From contig CM055750.1 in NCBI GenBank assembly GCA_029465975.1, forward strand, positions 2,218,048 to 2,282,047: a DNA stretch of 64,000 nucleotides. The letters are read 5' to 3'. This DNA comes from Dallia pectoralis (taxonomy: Eukaryota > Chordata > Actinopteri > Esociformes > Umbridae). The position numbers and the translations under genes are program-made. Shown piece by piece: positions 1-11,000 of this stretch (within the stretch, counting starts at the first letter, position 1; every line of letters begins with the position of its first letter). Below the pieces are notes generated by a model, which did no database searches, was not told the origin of the DNA, and was given only the letters and a program-made list of their open reading frames with translations.

Positions 1-801
1 GCAGACCCCCAGTTCTCCCAAAACATATGATATATAATGTAGTATATAAATGCACATTTGTAATAACAATATGTTACAATAAAAGTTGTGAATCTCTGCA
101 TTGTAATTATGTGATATAAAATCCAAACTTTTAGAGTCTAGAACAAAATCCACACTGCATTTAAACTCCGAAAAATAACTTGATGACACCGGCCACATGG
201 AAATAAAAAAAAACATATATAAAAACACAGTGACGACAGGGCCTCAGAAACCAGGTGCAAAGCATGGTGCTTTCTGATAGAGCTAAAACTTAATGTCTGA
301 AGCAAATGACCGTCATTAGAGAATTATCGCCGATTTAGCCCTGCTTGTGTAGGAACAATCGCTTGGCCAAAGGGTTGAACACCGATTAGCCCCAGTGACG
401 AAAGAAACCTGCCAGACACACTGTCTATTTCACTCTACATTGTAAGAACCAAGGACCACAAGCAGCACATTCTCAAATCGGGCACCTCTGACAACTTTAC
501 TTTTTGAAACCGGTAGCGTGTGTTGACATGACACGGGAACGCTGTGATGTCTTTCATTTGTACGTGACGTGCCATGTTGGTGGCTGTTGGATTGGCGTTT
601 CTTTGTGTCGCCTTCGTAGTTGGTTGTCTAGTCTGGCTAACAGCCAACTCAAAGTCATTCACATGGGTTGCATCAGCCAGGGAATATATTGTATGCCAGT
701 GTCAGCAGACAAAGCGCACAAGCCGAGTGTCACAAAAGTATTTTCTGTTGTTTGTTGCACAATAACCAAATGCCATCGCAGAGGGAAATGCATCTGAAAT
801 T
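1..801. other. suds3 downstream flank, no gene seen
   Basis: AT-rich sequence beyond the 3' end of suds3. The short open frames here overlap on both strands and show no recognisable domain, splice pattern or codon bias. I see nothing else to annotate. Confidence 0.5.
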
Positions 802-1440
802 GCATCATGTTCCCTACCTAGTGCACTGCTTCATATGGCATCATGTTCCCAACCTAGTGCACTGCTTCATATGGCATCATGTTCCCTACCTAGTGCACTG
901 CTTCATATGGCATCATGTTCCCTACCTAGTGCACTGCTTCATATGGCATCATGTTCCCTACCTAGTGCACTGCTTCATATGGCATCATGTTCCCTACCTA
1001 GTGCACTGCTTCATATGGCATCATGTTCCCTACCTAGTGCACTGCTTCATATGGCATCATGTTCCCTACCTAGTGCACTGCTTCATATGGCATCATGTTC
1101 CCTACCTAGTGCACTGCTTCATATGGCATCATGTTCCCTACCTAGTGCACTGCTTCATATGGCATCATGTTCCCTACCTAGTGCACTGCTTTATATCGCA
1201 TCCCGTTCCCTACCTAGTGCCCTGCTTTATATCGCATTACATTCCCTACCTAGTGCACTGCTTTATATCGCATCCCATTCTCTATCTAGTGCACTGCTTT
1301 ATATCGCATCCCGTTCCCCATCTAGTGCACTGCTTTATACCGCATCCCGTTCCCTACCTAGTGCACTGCTTTATATCGCATCCCGTTCCCCATCTAGTGC
1401 ACTGCTTCATATTGCATCATATCCCCTACTTAGTGCACTG
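802..1440. repeat. 36-bp minisatellite, about 17.7 copies
   Basis: Tandem array with a 36-bp unit containing ccctacctagtgcactgctt. The left two thirds are almost identical copies. The right third (from about 1190) carries shared variants (tttatatcg, catcccgttcc) and further scattered changes. The period is a multiple of three and the unit has no stop in two frames, which produces spurious open frames of 264 and 214 codons; these are not genes. The core resembles the miniature element whose other half lies directly to the right. Confidence 0.95.
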
Positions 1441-1449
1441 CTTCTCACC

Positions 1450-1517
1450 AAATCCCAAATAGCCCCTTGTCAAAAGTAGTGTAATGTGTCAGATAGAATA
1501 GAATGCCATTTGGGACT
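1450..1517. mobile_element. Miniature inverted-repeat-like element fragment
   Basis: Contains gtcaaaagtagtg and the end tgccatttgggac, the same theme as copies near 2765, 19929, 24486 and 24784. The full element, as I recall it from salmoniform genomes, is a short palindrome without coding capacity. The copy is partial and its left portion seems to have been amplified into the adjoining 36-bp array. Confidence 0.55.
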
Positions 1518-2764
1518 CAACAATACAAGTGCAATGAGCATTACTTAGTCAAGGCTACAGGGGGAGGATTGTGTGCTGTGTGGATCAACGGTTTTCAGTT
1601 AGGTGTTGTTAAACTGGCAATGCAACGTCTCCAATAATAGAGAAGTCAAGCAGTCTGTAAACAGACCCAGCCTGTGTTGATCCAGTTATCTGAGCCTGTG
1701 TCTCCAGTCTCCACTGTACATGACCTGCTGCAGCACAGGCTTAACATCGCTCGTTCAGGGAAATTAAAATGTGCGTTTCTAAAAAACTAAAATAAATGTC
1801 CATGACATTAAACTGTTGTTTTTCTGCAAGTTCCCTCAGAAAAAATAAGATATTCTTTTTGATCTCATTCACTTCGATTAATGTAACACAGCGGATTTAT
1901 TTAACAAAGGTAATTCTGCACCGCCCACGTAAATGCAAGAATAATATGACATGAGAATGTTGAAGAAAACCTGAGGTATACGTTTATAAAGGGAGCACCG
2001 AACCCGGAGTAAAAAGTTGCATAAATGAGGTAATGGAGCGAAATGAGTACTTCAATCGTCCTCTCAACGTAGGTCCACACAACGCTGTGCTGTGAAGCAA
2101 TAGTATTAACATTACAGTCTCACGTTGGTCCTCTATCAGAGGAAATAGCAGACAATTGAGCCATGTGTTGATGCCCTCCTCTTATATGGTGTAACAAGTG
2201 CAGTTCAGGAAGAGCGTGCTAAGGGTTAACACCTGGGCTTGGTTTGAGCTGGAGAATTATGGGGGATTGTATTGATGACTAAGGTTTCGTTTTAATACCC
2301 AAGCAACAACCAGCACTTGACTTGACTAGTTTCCCGACAAACAGCAGAGAGTTATTTCTTTTCCTGATAGGCCTTTTAGTGAAAGTGCTGTCAGCTTGCA
2401 TTTTCAGCAGCTATCGCTCTACCTCATCACCATAGCATATTTCAAGACCTGCAGAGCTATATCTAGATATCTGCCTCGTGGATATGGTCCTGGACTCACC
2501 AGAGGAGAGCATCCAACCCGTTTTATACTTCTAAATCGTGCCTCTGTAAACCACTACAGACGTGGGTCCGACTCTCCTAAGTTAAGGGGAAATATAATGT
2601 GTGAGTGGGCAGCGATCAAATGCAATCTCAGCAGGTTTACAGAAACTGGCCAAATGTTTACACACAGGTGTCCGGAAAGACATGGAGATGTGGAATATGT
2701 TTATAGACGGGATGGCTGAAACCTATATCCTATGTTGTGTTGGGTACTACCTTTAGTACATAAC

Positions 2765-2813
2765 GCTCGGGTCAAAAGAAGCATATAAAGGGAGTAGAAT
2801 GCTGTTTGGGACA
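2765..2813. mobile_element. Miniature element fragment
   Basis: The stretch gggtcaaaagaagcatataa followed by gaatgctgtttgggac is a diverged copy of the same short palindromic element seen at 1450-1517 and 24486-24575. It has no coding capacity. Confidence 0.5.
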
Positions 2814-3705
2814 TATGGACGTCGTTCTGTTATCACATCGGTTCTAGGAGTGCTCATCTGGAACCCTGGTTTTGCCATTTGGCTCGAAACAAATCAGGGC
2901 TTATATGCGGAGGACAGTCCTGCAGCGAAATGTCAAAGTAATTATATTCACACTTCTGCGGAAATCCGGCACCAATTACACCTCTGCTGTTCTGCGTTGG
3001 TAATGAAATATCAGCGAATCAAAGAAATTAGGCATTGATCCGGGAAAAATCAGCAAGGCCTGATTCAAAGTGGTTAGGACTGACAGCGCAGACACACACG
3101 CACACACGATCTGCAACCAGACAGCGGCGATTACTGTGGACGTCGGGTAAACATCGCAGTTAACATCATCCTCCCACCAAAATTCACACACCAGACCCGG
3201 GATTAAAACCAACAAGACAGGATGAAACAATTTGTTACTGGCTAATTTCAAAGCAGGGGTAAAATTGAGCAATCAGTGCTGAAATACAGGGCTTTCACAA
3301 ACAACGACCCCCACCAAGCATTACAGCACCCGAGCACTAAAAACACAGCAATTGCCTCTTCTTGACAGGTCGTGTCATTAACCGAGGACCACTAAAACCG
3401 GTCAACGGGTTTTGTTCTGCAAAGGGCAACGGCGGAGACACGAGACGAACTAACAGGCAATGAAGACATTGATGAAAACCTCGCCCGGCCGAGGGGAGAC
3501 AAATGCACAGGGACAATTGATCGCACACTGTGAAGGTTGGTAGAGGGGGAGTGAGCGGACGAGACATGCCAGAGGAAAAGGCTGTCTAGTGGGGATTTGT
3601 TGGTCAAGTCAGGGTCACAGAATGGAGATGCCGGCAAGTCAACAGGTGGGGTAAACAACAGGTGGGGTAAACAACAAATGTGTTGGTTAGTAGATAAGAC
3701 TAGTG

Positions 3706-3711
3706 TTTATT
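3706..3711 (-). promoter_or_regulatory. Candidate suds3 poly(A) signal
   Basis: tttatt on the plus strand reads AATAAA on the minus strand, about 1.0 kb downstream of the suds3 stop codon. Other variant signals occur in the flank, so this is only a candidate; transcript 3' ends would decide. Confidence 0.25.
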
Positions 3712-4707
3712 ATAGTACAGAACGCTAGATCAATGCTGGCCGGCGTGTCATTGGTTAGAAAATTATCACCGTGAACAGGCGCGTAACCGGGAAACACGTC
3801 TCGCACTTAACCGACAGCAACGTCTTAAATACATGCGATGGAATTTGTGGAATTAAATTCCACCTACCCGGTGGGCAAATGCCATGTAAAGATGAGACTC
3901 AACAATCAGGTGAACCAGGCTAATTTAATGTCAACACGGATACAAAATTAAAATCTTAAAAAAGTGAATCCAATACATTATATATATTTTTTACAAGAAA
4001 TATGAGGCAAAGCCGGGAACAAAAAAACGCATTAGAACATAGATAGTACCAGGTGAACGTTGATGGAAATGTTGACTGTACATTTTGCCCTCCACCGATT
4101 CACAGTGTAGTTTGGACAAGCTTGGATCGTTCAGAACATGACTTGATTTTCAGATGAACCGCCAATCAAGGAAACTCACAACGAACCATGATAAATGGCA
4201 GTCGTGTCCACTCAGAAATCAGCTTCACGCCTCTATGCACTCGTTTAAATCAGGGAGGATAAAATAGTGTTTGTAGAATTTAAAGACATCGACCAACTCC
4301 ATAAAGCATGGTGGACACGTTTTAAAATTTTACACACTGCAGCTCATCATTCCTTCTGCTCTGCACAGCAGCTGTAGCTTTTTTTTTAGACTGGGCTTGA
4401 TTATTGACAGGGGAACAAAAAGAAAAACGCCAGGAGAAATGGCTTCCATCTGTGCTCGAGGGGTGGCTGAAAAGAAACCGGATTCACAGAACAGAGGATT
4501 GCAGTCTCGCGCCTCCCTTCCTGTGGTTAAAACAGCAGGAAGTCGTTATGAGAGGACTTCCTCGGGCACAGAGAAGGAACGGGGAGTGACATGAGGAAAG
4601 TGGCATTGTGTATGGACAGACGGGAAAGAGAACGAGAGGACACACTGGACAGATGGGGGGATGAGTGGAGGGATGAGAGGTGGGATGAGAGCAAACTGAT
4701 GGGTGTT

Positions 4708-4806
4708 CTATGCAGCCGACCGGCGACGGATGACAAACGCTCCCCTCTGTAGCTGTCCCAGGTAGATCCTCATCTTGGTGCTGTCGCTTGTCTTCCTCAC
4801 CCAGAT
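4708..4806 (-). CDS. suds3: suds3 last coding exon 11
   Basis: 99 nt, residues 288-319 and stop TAG at 4710-4708. Reads [20 protein letters not shown] then [12 protein letters not shown], near-identical to human SUDS3. The acceptor is CTGTCAG. Confidence 0.96.
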   Translation of the reverse strand: MWVRKTSDSTKMRIYLGQLQRGAFVIRRRSAA

Positions 4807-7800
4807 CTGACAGAGGAAGAAAAAAAACAGGACTTGTTGTCTCCTCGCGGAACTATGGAAAGCATCTGTCGGTGAAGGTATACAACTATACGGGGACGAA
4901 GTAGTCACAGCATTTTGCTTTGTTGCTAAATGCCAGGAAAACAAGGTTGTGTCCCAGGACATAGACTTTTATTCAACGAGTGTCCTCATCAAACTGTTGC
5001 ACCATTTACTATTCACTATTTAAGGCAGTGTGTCATATTCCATGTAATAATAACCGTCCATATTTCTGCAAAGAAATATATACATATGTTTAAGTTAAAT
5101 ATGCTTTCAAGCAAAATGCACAACGTTAGTAATTGTAATTATAAATAGTTTTTGTGGTGCTTGACGTACTGCTTTGGACATTAGACACCCCATTATATCA
5201 CTCGTATTGCACAGCCGTGCACTTGATATAAAAGTAGTTGAATATAAGATCCTGGTTTACAAGCGTTAATAACATTTCAAAACATTTGAATGCTACCAAG
5301 GTCGTGGTGACCTTTAGTAGCAAAACCTGAAACGTTGTATAGGCAAGCTATTCCAGATAAATAGTATTACATAAAGCTTATATACACACACACACACACA
5401 CACACACCTGCTTCAATGTCAAAGTTCAACTATTCCAATTTCACTGTAGCCTTTGTGATAAACCAAACACAGTGAATGGGATTAAGACATGTGAGATATG
5501 CCTAGTTGGTAGAATTAATACCATCATCATATATTATATGGTTACACTTGCAGAAATATGAACCTGTCACATATGAACCTGTCACTCTCAGAAGATGTAT
5601 ACAAGAGTTGTAGAAACAATCGTACTTTTACCTGAACATTTATTTTAGCATGAATAAGCCTTTACAAATTAGTGAATAAGGGGCAATGATTAAAGTGAGG
5701 TTATAATGAAAGGTACGATATGGTGAACAATAAAAAAATATATATGACTATAGTCCAGAAGGGCAATGTAAACTAATTCTTCACCCGTCACAGCCATAAT
5801 AGGACTAGCCACTTCTTAGAGCATGGATCCTCTCAAGGTTTCGTCCTAGGTTCACCGGCCATGGTCATGTGACATCTGACAAAAAACTGTGGACCAATTG
5901 GCATGCTCCGTACGGTCATGTGACATCAGGCCAAAATGATTCTGCTCTCATTTAGTTCACAATTGGGACGGATCAGTGTGTCCACGTCTCTGATGTCTCT
6001 CACTCACCTCGTTTGTTCCCACAGAGCTGATGACACAGCTGATCTTGGTGTTCTCCTTAGATTCCAGGTAGATTGCCTGACTCCTATGATACCTGACGGG
6101 GTCAACAGAGGTCGAGAACGAAATAAGTTAGCCAACTCAGTAATAATATAATACATATTTACATTCTGGAAATACATCTGTAGGTGCGTTAGAATTACTT
6201 TACCCTGCAGTCTTAAACCAATTCTAAAATGGCCTTCAAAAAACCACAAGGACATTGGAATGATCACTGAAATATTTTCCATTTAAAACAGGCTCTGTTG
6301 GGATTGAGAGATAAGCACATAGGCTAATTTAAAAACACACTTTTAAAACAACATCACCGGAGAAAACATCTCATTTGAAATGATAGTAAACAGATAAGGT
6401 TTGTCTTCTCCGGTAAGCAAACCAGCCAAGAGCTCCTTGATTATAATATATTAACTCAAAAGGAGAAAGTCACTGTGTTAAATGGAGCCAACCACCATGT
6501 CATAAGACAGTTAAACACACCTGGAAAAATCAGCGCGACTATCGGGTTTATCCGCACGGTCGAGCTTATGCTCTAAACATTTAGCACGGACTTCATGTCC
6601 ACATAAATATACTGACACAGACACGAGCACACGCTGCTGGTTCAGTTTTAATTGCGTAGTCACTAGAGCCCCCACCTGCAGACACATAACCCCCACCTGC
6701 AGACACATAACCCCCCACCTGCAGACACATAAACCCCCACCTGCAGACACATAAACCCCCACCTGCAGACACATAACCCCCACCTGCAGACACATAACCC
6801 CCACCTGCAGACACATAACCCCCACCTGCAGACACATAACCCCCCACCTGCAGACACATAACCCCCCACCTGCAGACACATAACCCCCCACCTGCAGACA
6901 CATAACCCCCACCTGCAGACACATAACCCCCCACCTGCAGACACATAAACCCCCACTAGCTTCTATCCACGGACATCAACTGGTGCTCCCGGGAACAGCC
7001 ATTACCAGTCGTTCCTCTTTGACATAATATGCCTCCCTCTCCGTAACTATTTGGTTGAGAAGTACACAACTCCTCCCTGTCCCTCAGTAGATGCAAACCC
7101 CATTGAGTGTTGGTTGTGGGGGACACAGTGTCCAGACCCCGGCGTGCACTTTTCCCCCTACCAGAATAGGGAGTGAGAGATGGCGTGGTGGCATGCGTAA
7201 GTTATCACAGGCCATGTTGGCGTCGGGGAAAAGCCGTTTGTAACGTGGCAGAGGGGCACATTTCACATTTTCCAATCTTCAAAAGGAATTATTCATTGTG
7301 GCGTGATATATCCAATGTGTGGAGAGCTACGGTCGACCAGAGGGGGCTGTGAGGACGGATTACCCCAGTGAAGAAAGCAATCACCCGTTCAGTCGGGATG
7401 CAGAACTATCGGGTCTCAGACAAAACCATGTTCCAGCCCCATGACAGTAAACCAGTGGAAGACCGGAGGAGCTGGATTGGCTAGAATTCCCCGGCACCCA
7501 CCGGTTAGGTTAGTTTTAGGTTAGTGTTACATTTCTTAATGTTCATGTTTGTATGAAATGCAAAGGTACATGATTAAGTTATGAAAATAACTCATGCTTA
7601 AATGCTTTTGCCGAGCATTCCAATGGAGCTAAGTGGATTATTAAGGCAATGTGGCCATCTAGTGGCTAGTGAAAGTCAACTCGATATTCAAATCATTATA
7701 TATGATCCTGAACTGGCTTAATAGATTACATTGATTCTGCCCAATCTTCTTGGGCAACCGTGATGAAATACAACAGTAGCCAAATAAACTTTGTGTCTCC

Positions 7801-7916
7801 CTAACTAAACAATGCTCATTTAAATTCATCAATCTGACTAAATGAAATGATATGGGAACATATGGAAACAACACGCTAAACCTTAGTATGTATAAAGAGT
7901 GTGTGTGTGTGTGTGT

Positions 7917-7955
<39 letters not shown>

Positions 7956-7987
7956 GGTGTGTGTGTGTGTAGGGTGTGTGTGTGTGT

Positions 7988-8021
<34 letters not shown>

Positions 8022-11000
8022 GTGTTGATGCGTGTGTGAGTGTGTGTATTAAGGGTGAGTCACACAAAACCTTGATATATCATAAAGCTCAGATTAGTCT
8101 GCAGTGGGAACATGCATGCGTGTGTGTGTTGATGCACGCGTGTGTGTCCGTGTCGTACCATCTCTTGTCATAGTAGAGTTTTCCCTCTTCGATGCGGGCC
8201 TCATAGCGCTGGGAGGGGACCTCTATTGGCACCGCGGGCATGTGGTCGGGAGATGAGGGGGAAACTGAGAGAACATGGAACATTTAAATGACAGAACGTT
8301 TAACCAAATGGGAGTCTGGGAGGGAGAACTTGGAACATTTAAATGACAGAACGTTTAACCAAATGAGAGTCGGAATAGGAATAGAAATCCGTTGGCCAGA
8401 TTTGATTTCATTTCCTAATTTATGCTTGAGCGTATGCTACTCTATGTCTGACAGAATTCATCATTTCAAATTGACTTTGCGATTCCTTTTTCCAAACGGT
8501 TATGGGTTTTTGGTGACAAAACAAATTCAAGGTGATATTTTCCCTTATCTTTTCATGATCGGGAATGGCAATTTGATAAAGTAATGGCAGAGTGTGTTTA
8601 GTATTTCATTTCCACGGTCTGTCGGGTACAAACCGAGATACATTGAAAAGGCTAATGCACCCATGATGAATTAGTTCCAGTGTTTGCCATCTCATTTCCG
8701 TGCGATAGCAATCGGTGTCAAAACAAAAAAGAAATCTCTGTTGACAAGGGAGGTTGCCTTTTCGTGCAATATGTGCTTGCAGACCATCAAAAGTCAAATT
8801 CAATCACAAGGCTCTGTCATCGCATTTCCTCCTCCTCTGGGGCTCGTTAAAAGCAATTGCTGCTTAGCATTTTTATTCACTACTTGTGTTCTGCATGTTA
8901 TATTTTGTAAAGGGAAAATGTGGGGGCCCAGATATCACACTGTGCGTCTCTCTCAGCATGTTGTCAAATCAGTAGAGGCCATCCAGATGTAGCTAGAGTT
9001 GTGGACAACAAGCACATAAACGAACATCCTATATTAGGTACTACAACGAGGATAGAAAGGGAGCTTCGGTTGTATGAATGGTGTATGTTGGTCATCGGTT
9101 GTATGGATGGTGTTTGTTGGTCACAGGTTGTATGGATGGTGTTTGTTGGTCATCGGTTGTATGGATGGTGTTTGTTGGTCATCGGTTGTATGGATGGTGT
9201 TTGTTGGTCATCGGTTGTATGGATGGTGTTTGTTGGTCATCGGTTGTATGGATGGTGTTTGTTGGTAATCGGTTGTATGGATGGTGATTGTTGGTCACAG
9301 GTTGTATGGATGGTGTTTGTTGGTTGTTGAGGGTTGACACTGATTGTGTTACTTGAAGACTGCCTGAAGCATCGTTTCGCCGCTATAGCAACACTTTAAA
9401 GATTAGTCTCGTAGACTTAGCCCTCATGCTCTTTCCACAGCCTCTATGCTAATTACTGTTGCTGAGGGCTAAAGCAAACTTAGATTATCTTCGATCATCC
9501 GAGTGAATATTGCTTTCATTTAGAAACTGGGCCACCTCACAGACAATAGAAATACAGTACCAGTCACATCACAGGCAACAGCCTGACGCTCCCATGACCA
9601 GCTAAATATAATAAATATCAAATAAATATAATAAATATATACAAAGGGAAACAACAGAGCAGCATAGTTTGACACAAACAATCAGGTAGCTGTAGTTACG
9701 TGTGCACAATGACAGACCTGGCCGTTTGGGTGACTTGAGCTGCTTATTCAGTGTCCGTAGATCTTCTGTTATCTGTTCTTCTGTCAGCAGGTAATTTAAC
9801 TGAGGTGTGCAGAGTTAAGGACGACTAGTGTCAAAAGGATAACACCATCCTCGTAATTACATATCATCGTAAAAAGGTAACAGGGTCTCGTGAAGAAACA
9901 GATTCATCTGTACGTTTGTGGGTTTTGTGGCTTGGGTCAACGTATGAAGACAGAACACCAGGGCAACCAGGGCGTCTACGTGTAAATAAAGTCGATCTGT
10001 AATGTGTGTGCCGGAAACACAGGCTCCTAGATGAGTCCACTTGTCAACTATATGGATCAACCCTTTTATAAAAGCAAGCCAGGAGAACCGTAAAGGACGC
10101 GCTGAAGCAAAGGATATCTGGCGCCGGTTTCCTCCGTTTATCGGGAATCGGGACTGGATCGTTGGGCCGTCTCCTCAACTTCCGGGTCATGATGGGCTTG
10201 ACCTCCATGGAATCTAAACACCAATACAAAGGTTCTGTGGTTATGTTTGCTCAGGGAACAACTAAAACATGAGTTTACATACGAATTAACCATTAGTTAT
10301 GAGACTGTATGACTTCACCGCTATAATAACATGCACTGAAATAATACTGACCGAGAATCTGAGACAAGTAATGAAAGAAAACAATGTGGTACATTTGAAT
10401 TGGAGACTATGTAAATACTAAGGTAGTGAAATCTGAGACAGGAGTTAGAAGCTCTCCTTTCACAGAGCACTTCCATTGCACAACGAGGAAAAATATTTGC
10501 CATCGTCGTCTTCCTCCCACACAAAGTTTACATCTTTCTCTTCATCTTATGGGGGTGATTATCCTGTTATCTGTTCTCAGTAAACACTCTTACCCCCAGT
10601 GAGTTCCATGGTTAACTTCTCATTCTCAATCATCTTCTTCTTCTCCTCCAGCTCAGCAATTAAGTTCTCCTTCAGCTCTACCTTCTTATCGTCAAACTCT
10701 TTCACCGCAGCCTTTTTCTCTTTGATGTAGTTCCTCTCCACCTGTTCTGTCTGAGACAGAGACAACAGTATTGCAGCTTATCCAGAACGCAGCTGCTCGT
10801 CTCATGTTCTGCTGTCCCAACCATTGACCAAATATTCCCCTCCCTACTGTCGGTTATGTACAGAATCTACACACCTATTAGAGCTCTATGTTCTGCCGGC
10901 TCTGGTCTTTAAGCTGAAGCCAGAACCCAATCAGCCCAGTCCAAACTCTCCTGAACCCAAATGGTGTAACTAGATTTTACTTATAAGCAGAGTCTTAGTC

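Larger units (their letters stand above)
1518..4707. other. suds3 3' UTR and downstream flank
   Basis: No coding exon is recognised. Because suds3 runs leftward and ends at 4708, its 3' UTR must occupy the right part of this stretch; the length is unknown. A 17-bp direct duplication (caggtggggtaaacaa) lies near 3650-3680. The short open frames (2396-2719, 2799-3038, 3392-3658) have no recognisable content. Confidence 0.5.

Noticed and set aside
668..1479. Open frames of 264 and 214 codons
   Set aside because: Produced by the 36-bp array, a multiple of three without stops in two frames.
7642..7662. CTCF-like ccatctagtggct
   Set aside because: One base too short between the AG and GGC parts of the core.
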